Notes: generated by a model not told the origin, from the sequence alone. A stretch of DNA of 5,536 nt from Hyphomonadaceae bacterium (GCA_003526465.1 DPWD01000090.1:1-5536); one strand, 5' to 3'; counted from the stretch's first letter, positions 1 to 5,536 are shown. Translations and numbers: made by a program.

Positions 1-452
1 CCGCGAACGCCGCCGCCGCCACGCCCCCTGCCAAGCCGCCCGCGCCCGCCGAGCAGGTGCGCCAAGCCAATCTCAGCGCCGCCGATCACGCCCAGCTGCA
101 GCAGGTGGTGTCGAACTATCTCGACAACGTGCAGAAAAATTTCGGCCCCAACATGAATAACGCCGGTCAAGAACTGGCAAGCCTGCAGCCCGGAACCTCC
201 TACGATTGGGGGGTGAGCCTGGAGGCGGGGGTGCGCTACCTCGTCGTCGGCGCCTGCGACAACGAATGCTCGAATGTCGACATCCAGCTGGTCGATCCCG
301 GCGGCTCGGTCGTGGCGCAAGACGTGCTCGCCGACGACTTCCCGGTGGTCGACTTCACCCCCGCGGCATCCGGCGCGTATCATGTTCGCATGCTGATGCG
401 GACGTGTACCTTCGCACCCTGCTATGCGGGCGCGCGGCTCCTGGCGAACTGA
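1..452 (+). CDS. PPC-like beta-sandwich domain protein, probably exported (5' truncated)
   Basis: The frame is open from the left edge (first full codon at 3) to the TGA at 450-452, so the gene begins outside the window; 149 residues are visible. The first ~18 are an Ala/Pro-rich linker, typical of envelope or multidomain proteins. A short helical stretch follows (about residues 25-50), then a beta-rich domain (about 60-149) with turns such as GTSYDW, GVRYLVVGACDNEC and a closing SGAYHVRMLM. This resembles the PPC (bacterial pre-peptidase C-terminal) sandwich, in which Asp/Gly turns and a final G-x-Y-x-V-x-V strand are typical. Two close cysteine pairs, C85/C89 and C135/C140, suggest disulfides and therefore a periplasmic or extracellular location. 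The signal peptide would lie upstream and is not seen. No enzymatic motif is visible, and the function is unknown. The coding call is firm; the PPC assignment is fold-level pattern recognition only. Confidence 0.75.
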   Translation, partial: ANAAAATPPAKPPAPAEQVRQANLSAADHAQLQQVVSNYLDNVQKNFGPNMNNAGQELASLQPGTSYDWGVSLEAGVRYLVVGACDNECSNVDIQLVDPGGSVVAQDVLADDFPVVDFTPAASGAYHVRMLMRTCTFAPCYAGARLLAN

Positions 453-498
453 AGCTCAAACTGCGAACCGCTTGTTGCGAAGCCATTTTTTTGAGGTT
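453..498 (+). other. Short intergenic gap before the dehydratase gene
   Basis: This 46-base spacer holds a weak inverted repeat (GCTT at 470-473, AAGC at 480-483) followed by a seven-T run at 486-492, then GAGG at 493-496. The four-pair stem is too weak to call a terminator with confidence. The GAGG lies only two bases before the ATG at 499, which is short for a ribosome binding site. No convincing promoter is visible, so the dehydratase may be transcribed from upstream. Confidence 0.5.
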
Positions 499-1725
499 AT
501 GGAGGCTTTGCGACTCGGGCTACAAGGCCCTGACAATGGCTCGGCGGCAACAGGTCCGGGCGGGGCGCAGCGGGCGGATGGCGGGGCGAAGGCGGCCTTG
601 CTAGCATTCGTTCGGGAGCGGGGCCCAGAAGCGGGGATTAGTCGGCGCATGCTCACCGATTTGTTGGGGCGGCCGGAACGGCGCTTCGAGACCGAAAAGC
701 TCAAGCGTTTTTTTGCGGCGAAGCGGGTGCTGATCACGGGTGCTGCCGGCAGCATCGGCTCCGCGCTGGCCGAGCGGCTGGCCGAAATCGGCTGCGCGCA
801 GCTCAGCTTGCTCGACCATTTCGACCATAGCCTTCTGGACCTGTTTGAGCGCATTCGCCGCGCCGCGCCGGCCCAACCGGTGAGTGACATCCTCTGCGAC
901 ATTCGCGACCCGGGCCGCCTTCAAGCGGTGATGCGCACCGCCAAGCCGGATGTGGTGCTTCACGCCGCCGCTCTTAAGCACGTGCATCTGGGCGAACGTC
1001 ATCCGATCGAATGCGTGCTGACTAATTTGGTTGGCATGGGCAACACCTTGGCCGCCGCCGCGAGTGCGGGCGCTGCGCATTTTATTCTGGTGTCTTCCGA
1101 CAAGGCCGCCGCGCCGGTTTGCATCATGGGCGGCACCAAGCGGTTGGCGGAGCTGCATGTCGCCGGCTTCGCCGCCGAAAGCGCGATGTCGATGCGCCTC
1201 AAGTCCGTGCGTTTCGGCAATGTGCTGGGCTCGCAAGGCTCGGTGCTGCCGCGCTTCGCCGCGCAGATAGAGGCCGGCGGCCCGCTCGAGGTCACCCACC
1301 CCGAGATGGAGCGGTATTTCATGACGCCCGCGGAAGCGGTGGGTTTCATCTTGAGTGTCGCCGCGTTCGAGGATGAACGCGCGGGCAGCGCCTACATGAT
1401 GGAAATGGGCGGACCGGTTTCGATCCTCGCTATTGGCAAGGAAATGATCCGCCGCTCCGGCAAGCGCGTCGAGATCGCCACCACCGGCCTGCGCCCGGGT
1501 GAGCGGGTCAAGGAGAGCCTGTTCGACGATTGCGAGATAGTCGAGCGTTGCGGCATGGACGGCGTTTTTCGCATGAGCGCGAAATCGGCGAGCATGTTGG
1601 TGAGTTCGGCTGACGTAGCGCAGCTGGAAGCGATGGCGCGCGGGTTCGACAATGCGGTGGTGCGCCAGCGCTTGTTTGCCTATGTCAACGAGCGCCTCGG
1701 CCGCGGCGAACGCGCGGTGGGATAG
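499..1725 (+). CDS. CapD/WbpM/FlaA1-family nucleotide-sugar 4,6-dehydratase, soluble form
   Basis: This is an extended SDR enzyme of the polysaccharide biosynthesis CapD family. Known members convert UDP-GlcNAc (or a related UDP-HexNAc) to the 4-keto-6-deoxy sugar using bound NAD, for surface glycans or protein glycosylation. Counting from ATG 499 (408 residues), the NAD-binding GAAGSIG is at 81-87 and HAAALKHV at 155-162. The active site is S200-D201-K202 with M210 and K214, spaced as in FlaA1 (T131-D132-K133, Y141, K145). Met replaces the usual Tyr, as in WbpM and PglF. The family hallmarks RFGNVLGSQGSVLP, THPEMERYFMT and GLRPGE are all present. The large members carry four membrane helices before this domain; here only about 70 non-hydrophobic residues precede it, and the upstream stop at 452 leaves no room for more. 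The start is uncertain: ATG 499 has a poorly spaced GAGG, ATG 424 would overlap the upstream gene, and ATG 649 would give 358 residues beginning just before the conserved LLGRP. The family is sure; the exact sugar substrate is not. Confidence 0.92.
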   Translation: MEALRLGLQGPDNGSAATGPGGAQRADGGAKAALLAFVRERGPEAGISRRMLTDLLGRPERRFETEKLKRFFAAKRVLITGAAGSIGSALAERLAEIGCAQLSLLDHFDHSLLDLFERIRRAAPAQPVSDILCDIRDPGRLQAVMRTAKPDVVLHAAALKHVHLGERHPIECVLTNLVGMGNTLAAAASAGAAHFILVSSDKAAAPVCIMGGTKRLAELHVAGFAAESAMSMRLKSVRFGNVLGSQGSVLPRFAAQIEAGGPLEVTHPEMERYFMTPAEAVGFILSVAAFEDERAGSAYMMEMGGPVSILAIGKEMIRRSGKRVEIATTGLRPGERVKESLFDDCEIVERCGMDGVFRMSAKSASMLVSSADVAQLEAMARGFDNAVVRQRLFAYVNERLGRGERAVG

Positions 1726-1791
1726 GCGAAACCCGTGTCACTCGTGTGTGGCGGGAGTTCACTTCGGAGTCACTTCCGCAGGCGACATCCA

Positions 1792-1807
1792 AATGCGGCA
1801 TTGCCGC
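1792..1807. repeat. Two overlapping short palindromes
   Basis: AATGC-G-GCATT (1792-1802) is a perfect inverted repeat around one base. It overlaps GCGGCA-T-TGCCGC (1795-1807), another perfect inverted repeat around one base. The single central base rules out a normal RNA hairpin, so if functional these would be protein-binding DNA sites. They lie about 200 bases upstream of the P-loop gene. Chance is a real possibility in GC-rich DNA. Confidence 0.35.
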
Positions 1808-1856
1808 GAGAATTTCGTATTTCACCACTGGAATAAAGCCCGGTCGGACGCGTAGT

Positions 1857-1870
1857 TTGAGTGTACTCAA
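1857..1870. promoter_or_regulatory. Palindrome TTGAGT-GT-ACTCAA, possible operator
   Basis: A perfect 6+6 inverted repeat with a two-base centre lies 26 bases upstream of the candidate -35 element at 1896. The compact symmetric form and moderate AT content in a GC-rich genome suit a dimeric regulator site, and the position would suit an activator. No regulator gene is present in the window and I do not recognise the motif. The symmetry is seen; the function is inferred. Confidence 0.35.
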
Positions 1871-1895
1871 GCCGCCCTGCTCCTTTCTAAATAAG

Positions 1896-1923
1896 TTGAC
1901 GTGCGAACAAGTACGCTGCGAAC
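1896..1923 (+). promoter_or_regulatory. Candidate housekeeping promoter of the P-loop/ABC/hydrolase cassette
   Basis: TTGACG at 1896-1901 matches the alphaproteobacterial sigma-73 -35 element. GCTGCGAAC begins at 1915 and partly matches the Caulobacter-type -10 element (GCTANAWC), with a spacing inside the 10-14 base range described for that consensus. Transcription would start near 1930, giving a leader of about 75 bases before the GTG at 2004. The -35 match is good and the -10 match is only partial. Confidence 0.35.
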
Positions 1924-1990
1924 CGAGGGACACGCGGACAGGCAGTTCGGGGAAGCGGCGGTTGCCGCATTGGCGGGCAGGTATCGGGAC

Positions 1991-1996
1991 GAAAGG
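1991..1996 (+). promoter_or_regulatory. Ribosome binding site GAAAGG supporting the GTG start at 2004
   Basis: GAAAGG ends seven bases before GTG 2004, a normal spacing. It is the main reason to start the P-loop protein there and not at in-frame codons further upstream, such as GTG 1746, where the translated sequence looks non-coding. Confidence 0.6.
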
Positions 1997-2003
1997 CGCT
2001 TTT

Positions 2004-3098
2004 GTGAACATTGAGCAGGAAACGGACGGCGCCGCAGAAGGCCGCGCCCTGGTTGAGCGTTTGGATCGTGCGAAGCGGGCGTTTGTAACGCGTCGAGCAA
2101 ATTTGGGCCGCGCTGTCGCCTTGTCCGCGGCTGGCGCGCCGCAGTCGGGGGATCTGGTGCTCGCGAGCGTGGTTGAGTTGGGCCACCATACGAAGCTCGA
2201 AACGCCGGAGGGCAGGCGCGCACAACTCCATGTCGGCGATGACATTGTGGTAGCATACGGCGCGCGCTACGCACCCGATCAATTCGAGGCGGTGGTTCCG
2301 GCAAATGTGTCGGCTTGCGACTTGGTCGCGAGCGGCGGCATCGCCGCCCACACCTTGGCGCGCCACGCAAATGCCAGGAAACCGACCGCGATTGCACCCA
2401 TCGGCAGGTTGATCGGCGCAAACGGCGCGCCGCTCAATCTGGAGCAGTTCGTGCTGCCGGCGGGGCCGCCGAACGCCCCCGTGCGCAATGTGATCGCGGT
2501 GGCGGGCACTTCAATGAACGCCGGCAAGACCACGGTGGCGGTCAACCTCATTCGCGGCCTGACGCGCGCCGGCGTGCGCGTCGGCGCCTGCAAAGTTACC
2601 GGCACCGGTTCTGGCGGCGATTTCTGGGCGATGCTGGACGCAGGCGCGACGCGCGTGCTGGACTTTACCGATGTTGGTTTCTCCACCACGGCGGGCGTGG
2701 ATGTCGGTCTGGTTGAAAGTGGCGCGCACCGGTTGGTCAGCGAATTGGAAGCGAGCGATGTCGATGTTGTCGTGGTGGAGATCGCCGATGGCCTGCTGCA
2801 AAAGGAAACCGCGGCGCTGCTGAGTCCGCCATCTTCGTTTGCGGCCCGCATTGACGCGATTGTGCTGGCCGCCGCCGATTCCATGGGTGCGCGCGCGGCG
2901 GCGGACTGGATGAATGTGCGCAAGCTGCCGCTGCGCGCGGTGTCTGGTTTGCTCACCGCTTCGCCATTGGCTGCGCGCGAGGCGCAGTCTGGACTGAACA
3001 TCGAGGTGTTGAGCAGCAAGGCGCTGGCCGAGGCCGCCTGCGCCACCCGCGTTTGCTTGCAGGCTGGCGCGCGTCAGCCGCTTAGCGTGGTTTCGTGA
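2004..3098 (+). CDS. Two-domain P-loop NTPase, MobB/BioD-like, unknown function
   Basis: This is a 364-residue cytosolic protein with no membrane segment. Residues 1-165 form a domain I cannot name, with probable beta-strands around GDLVLASVVELGHHTKLE, a GRRAQLHVGDDIVVAYG stretch (about 71-86) and a striking RYAPDQFE at 88-95. Residues 166-364 form a P-loop domain: Walker A GTSMNAGKTT at 168-177 (Lys175), a strand ending in K197 and followed by TGTGSGGD (Asp206) and LDAGA, then VVVVE-IADG with E259 and D262. The K...D...AGA layout recalls MobB and dethiobiotin synthetase (BioD) of the SIMIBI class, in which ATP or GTP use drives ligase, carrier or cofactor steps. Residual similarity to DUF1611-type P-loop proteins is possible. 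It has no LSGGQ-like motif, so it is not an ABC ATPase. Its stop overlaps the ABC start by 4 bases (GTGA), so the two are translationally coupled. The coding call and NTPase class are firm; the reaction is unknown. Confidence 0.88.
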   Translation: MNIEQETDGAAEGRALVERLDRAKRAFVTRRANLGRAVALSAAGAPQSGDLVLASVVELGHHTKLETPEGRRAQLHVGDDIVVAYGARYAPDQFEAVVPANVSACDLVASGGIAAHTLARHANARKPTAIAPIGRLIGANGAPLNLEQFVLPAGPPNAPVRNVIAVAGTSMNAGKTTVAVNLIRGLTRAGVRVGACKVTGTGSGGDFWAMLDAGATRVLDFTDVGFSTTAGVDVGLVESGAHRLVSELEASDVDVVVVEIADGLLQKETAALLSPPSSFAARIDAIVLAAADSMGARAAADWMNVRKLPLRAVSGLLTASPLAAREAQSGLNIEVLSSKALAEAACATRVCLQAGARQPLSVVS

Positions 3099-4765
3099 TC
3101 GCGGTTTTTGCGTCGCCGCGGCGGTCGCTTCTGGCGTCGCTGATTGCCGCCAGTTTCGCCCAGGCAGGGTTGGCGGCGGTGGCCGCGTATTGCGTGCAGC
3201 TTGTATTCGACAGCCTGCTGGCCAGCGGTGCGAACCGTCCGCTTCTTGAGGGGTGGTGGATTGGCGCTCTTTTCATTGGCAGCCTGCTCGTCGCCGCCTG
3301 GCTAGAGACGTTTCGCGCGTGGGCGAGCGAAAAGCTCGGCCTCGGTTATGTAGCGCAGGTGCGCGAAGCATTGTTTGCACGGATCATGAACGCTTCGCCG
3401 GCGACGCTTAGTCAGCGCGGGGAAGGGCGCTTGCTGTTGCCGTTCGTCGGCGATCTGACGGCGATAAAGAAATGGGTGGGAGACGGGTTGCCGCGGCTTG
3501 TGTCGGCGCTCGCTACCTCGATCCTGCTGCTTTGCGTGCTGGCGTTGCAAAATCAGGCGCTCGCGCTCGCCGCTGGGGGCGTGTTGCTGGCTGCGGCCGC
3601 CGCAGTCGTGTGGCTGAGCAATCCCTTGAATCGGGCGATTGCCGCCATGCGTTCGAAGCGCGGCGCGGTGGCGACCTTTGTGTCCAGCAGCATTCGCGCG
3701 GCGCAGACCGTGCGGGCGTTCGACCGTTTCGATCGCGAGGCGCAGCGGCTGCGCCGCCGTAGCGATGCATTGCTCGCCGCCGGCCTGCGCCTTGCGCGCA
3801 TCTCCGGCGCGATGAGCGCGATTGTGCATGTTGCGGCTGGTTTGCTCGTGGCGGCGACGCTGATCGTGGGCGTCATCGAAGTGCAGCGCGGGACCATGTC
3901 GATCGGCCTTGTGGCAGGCGCCATCTCGATTGCAGGGCTGCTGGCAGGCGCAGTGCGCGATCTTGGCGTGGCGTTCGACTTGTGGCGGCGCGCCAAGGTC
4001 TCCTTCGCCAAGGTCGCCGCCGCGCTGGCGATTCAGCCGGCGGTGCAGATTGAAGCGGAAACGCGTCGCATGCCCAAGCGGGGCGTCGGTTTGCGGTTCA
4101 GTTCGGTGGCGGCGCAGGACCTGTTTTCAAAGGTGTCATTGACCGCGGGGCCCGGCGCTATCGTCAATGTCGTTGGGGCGAGCGGCTCGGGAAAATCCAC
4201 GCTGCTGGCTCTTGCCGCACGCTTGCGCGACCCGGAGAGCGGAAGAGTGCGCATCAATGGGCGCGACTTGAAGCGAACTTCGCTTTCGTCGCTGCGGCGC
4301 AGGATCGGTGTAGCCAGCGCCGATACGCCGCTGCTGCGCGGCACTATCGCGATGAATCTGCGCTATCGCGCGCCGGGCGCGAGCGAGGAGGAGGCCGCGC
4401 GCGTCGCCGAGATTTGCAACCTCGCGCCAATTTTCGCGAAATTTCCAGAGGGCGCGCAGGCGCGTCTGAGCGAAGGCGCGCCCGAGCTTTCCCAAAGCGA
4501 AGCGCAGCGCCTCATGATTGCACGCGCGATGCTGGATTCGCCCTCGGTGCTGATCCTCGACGATGTCGACACTCGACTCGATGCCGAAACGGCGGCGCGC
4601 ATCGCGCGCGCGTTAGCGAATTATCCAGGGACGGTGCTTATGGTCGCCTCGTCGCCGGCGTTGCGGCGCGTCGCGACAAGTGTGTGGCGTATCCGGAACA
4701 AGCGCGTGAAGCCGGCCCCGGCCAGACATGTCGATGTCGTCGTCGACGCCGCGGAAGCAGGCTAG
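3095..4765 (+). CDS. ABC exporter half-transporter (membrane domain fused to degenerate ATPase domain)
   Basis: This 556-residue inner-membrane protein has the type I ABC exporter layout. Six helices lie near residues 12-39, 54-71, 135-151, 154-174, 240-262 and 268-292, with cytosolic loops such as the VGDLTAIKKWVGDGL stretch (118-132). An ATPase domain follows from about 325. Walker A GASGSGKST is intact (361-369, Lys367), and Walker B ends in D489. Several other conserved positions are changed: the Q-loop reads VASADTPL with Ala409 for Gln; the LSGGQ signature reads LSQSE (465-469); the catalytic Glu after Walker B is Asp490; the H-loop reads VASSP with Ser519 for His; and no aromatic A-loop residue is seen before Walker A. 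The frame is open throughout, so this is not simple decay. It probably binds ATP but hydrolyses it weakly, or acts with a second, competent half-transporter not seen here. The GTG start is set by the 4-base overlap with the upstream gene. The substrate is unknown. Confidence 0.9.
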   Translation: MIAVFASPRRSLLASLIAASFAQAGLAAVAAYCVQLVFDSLLASGANRPLLEGWWIGALFIGSLLVAAWLETFRAWASEKLGLGYVAQVREALFARIMNASPATLSQRGEGRLLLPFVGDLTAIKKWVGDGLPRLVSALATSILLLCVLALQNQALALAAGGVLLAAAAAVVWLSNPLNRAIAAMRSKRGAVATFVSSSIRAAQTVRAFDRFDREAQRLRRRSDALLAAGLRLARISGAMSAIVHVAAGLLVAATLIVGVIEVQRGTMSIGLVAGAISIAGLLAGAVRDLGVAFDLWRRAKVSFAKVAAALAIQPAVQIEAETRRMPKRGVGLRFSSVAAQDLFSKVSLTAGPGAIVNVVGASGSGKSTLLALAARLRDPESGRVRINGRDLKRTSLSSLRRRIGVASADTPLLRGTIAMNLRYRAPGASEEEAARVAEICNLAPIFAKFPEGAQARLSEGAPELSQSEAQRLMIARAMLDSPSVLILDDVDTRLDAETAARIARALANYPGTVLMVASSPALRRVATSVWRIRNKRVKPAPARHVDVVVDAAEAG

Positions 4766-4768
4766 GAG
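4764..4768 (+). promoter_or_regulatory. Strong ribosome binding site AGGAG overlapping the ABC stop codon
   Basis: AGGAG begins inside the TAG stop of the ABC gene (4763-4765) and ends six bases before GTG 4775. This fixes the hydrolase start and indicates one transcript with coupled translation. It is the best ribosome binding site in the window. Confidence 0.75.
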
Positions 4769-4774
4769 AACCCC

Positions 4775-5536
4775 GTGGACCCGATCCTGGCGCCAACGTC
4801 ACTACAGCGGCCGCCAAGCCGGAAGCTTGCTTACCACGAGACGGCGGGCTCGTGCCCGCGGCAATTCTTCCTCTATCGCCCCGCAACCGAAGTAGCAGGC
4901 GCGCCATTGGTCGTGTCGGTGCATGGCATCGCCCGCAACGCCGCGGCGCACGCATTCCGCCTGATGGACGAAGCCGACCAGTTTGGCCTTTGCATCGTCG
5001 CGCCGCTGTTCGACAAAACCCAGTACGGCCAGTACCAGCAATTGGAAGACGCCCGCACCGGCGTGCGCAGCGATCTGGCTTTGCTCGATATTCTTGACGC
5101 GGCGCGGCGGCTGACAGATGCCGATCAGCGCAAGATCTTGCTGTTTGGATATTCCGGCGGCGCGCAATTCGCTCACCGTTTCGCCATGGCTCACCCCAGC
5201 CGGGTGGCGTCAACGGTCCTGGTCGGGGCGGGTTGGTATACGTTCCCGAACGCTGAAGACCCCTATCCCTATGGGCTTGACACCCGCCGCAGCGGCTTCA
5301 CCCTGAGCTTGGACCGCGGTGCCTTTGCGAGCGTTCCCCAACACGTCATCGTCGGCGATCTGGATGTCAGGCGCGACAGTTCGCTGCGCCGCTCCAAGCG
5401 CCTGGACCGCACCCAGGGCCTTACGCGCCTGGAGCGGGCGCAGCGCTGGGTGCGCGCCATGCAGGCGCTCGCGCCGAAGGAGCAAGCTGGTGCAAACCCT
5501 ACTTACGATACGCTAGGCCGGGTCGGACACAGCTTT
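4775..5536 (+). CDS. Alpha/beta-hydrolase, PHB-depolymerase/esterase-like (3' truncated)
   Basis: The frame is open from GTG 4775 to the right edge, 254 residues, with no stop seen. The protein shows the serine-hydrolase layout: HG at 50-51 for the oxyanion hole (SVHGIARNA), the nucleophile elbow GYSGG with Ser127, a probable acid in VGDLD (Asp195 or Asp197), and His252 in GRVGHSF just before the edge. A complete Ser-Asp-His triad is therefore visible. The order and spacing resemble the polyhydroxybutyrate depolymerase/feruloyl-esterase type of alpha/beta-hydrolase. No signal peptide or membrane segment is present at the N-terminus, so a cytosolic location is likely, which argues against an extracellular depolymerase. 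Probable substrates are an ester, thioester or amide linked to whatever the neighbouring ABC and P-loop proteins handle; this is inferred from context only. A further C-terminal part lies outside the window. Confidence 0.88.
   Translation, partial: MDPILAPTSLQRPPSRKLAYHETAGSCPRQFFLYRPATEVAGAPLVVSVHGIARNAAAHAFRLMDEADQFGLCIVAPLFDKTQYGQYQQLEDARTGVRSDLALLDILDAARRLTDADQRKILLFGYSGGAQFAHRFAMAHPSRVASTVLVGAGWYTFPNAEDPYPYGLDTRRSGFTLSLDRGAFASVPQHVIVGDLDVRRDSSLRRSKRLDRTQGLTRLERAQRWVRAMQALAPKEQAGANPTYDTLGRVGHSF

Larger units (their letters stand above)
1726..2003. other. 278-base non-coding region between dehydratase and P-loop gene
   Basis: The stretch looks lower in GC than its flanks and has no credible gene. 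The downstream frame happens to stay open back to a GTG at 1746, but the implied 86 residues lack resemblance to any domain and the composition is non-coding in character. It holds an imperfect tandem repeat (GGAGTTCACTTC at 1754-1765, GGAGTCACTTC at 1766-1776), two nested palindromes at 1792-1807, a 14-base palindrome at 1857-1870, a candidate promoter at 1896-1923, and a GC-rich hairpin in the presumed leader (GCGGC 1955-1959, GCCGC 1964-1968). No hairpin plus T-run terminator is visible for the dehydratase gene. Confidence 0.6.

Noticed and set aside
470..492. Hairpin plus seven-T run as a terminator after the PPC-like gene
   Set aside because: The stem has only four pairs (GCTT/AAGC) with a six-base loop, too weak for a confident intrinsic terminator; the T-run sits immediately before the next start codon.
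601..1299. Long minus-strand open frame opposite the dehydratase gene
   Set aside because: It is a shadow of the strongly recognised + strand enzyme; GC-rich DNA often leaves the opposite frame open, and the translation shows no domain.
461..1925. Shared 10-base CTGCGAACCG in both intergenic regions (461-470 and 1916-1925) as a common regulatory box
   Set aside because: TGCGAACCG also occurs inside the ABC coding region near 3229, and repeated 10-mers are expected by chance in a window this size.
1746..2003. N-terminal extension of the P-loop protein back to GTG 1746
   Set aside because: The frame is open, but the implied 86 residues have no domain character, the region carries palindromes and a promoter-like pair, and GTG 2004 has a well-spaced ribosome binding site.
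2279..3046. 255-residue minus-strand open frame opposite the P-loop gene
   Set aside because: It is Ser/Thr/Ala-rich low-complexity translation, a typical antisense shadow of a GC-rich gene, with no motif.
4414..5097. 227-residue + strand frame spanning the ABC/hydrolase junction
   Set aside because: It overlaps two confidently recognised genes in another frame and is Arg/Pro/Gly-rich without domain features.
4775..5536. Hydrolase as an extracellular PHB depolymerase
   Set aside because: There is no signal peptide, and neither a synthase, a phasin nor any other PHB gene is nearby; only the fold-level resemblance is supported.

Overview
The window is GC-rich (estimated by eye at mid-60s percent), tightly packed and coded entirely on the + strand. 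The Ala/Arg-rich proteins, frequent GTG starts and general style fit an alphaproteobacterium, perhaps of the Caulobacterales/Hyphomonadaceae type. That placement is an inference from style only; no rRNA or marker gene is present. I see no tRNA, rRNA, CRISPR array, insertion sequence or phage gene.

Layout: (1) positions 1-452 hold the 3' part of a gene for a probably exported protein with a PPC-like beta-sandwich domain. (2) Positions 499-1725 encode a nucleotide-sugar 4,6-dehydratase of the CapD/WbpM/PglF/FlaA1 family, without the membrane domain usual in the large members. (3) Positions 1726-2003 are a 278-base non-coding region with short palindromes and a plausible promoter. (4) Positions 2004-5536 hold a compact three-gene cassette, all with GTG starts: a two-domain P-loop NTPase of unknown function, an ABC exporter half-transporter overlapping it by 4 bases, and an alpha/beta-hydrolase starting 9 bases after the ABC stop and running off the window.

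The most unusual signal is in the ABC protein. Its Walker A is intact, but the Q-loop Gln, the LSGGQ signature, the catalytic Glu after Walker B, the H-loop His and the A-loop aromatic residue are all replaced, in a fully open frame. Its partner gene encodes a separate MobB/BioD-like P-loop protein with an N-terminal domain I cannot name. Together with the hydrolase this looks like a dedicated, translationally coupled unit for making, modifying or moving some compound. The compound cannot be read from the sequence, and membership of the dehydratase in the same pathway is uncertain because the 278-base gap and candidate promoter separate them.
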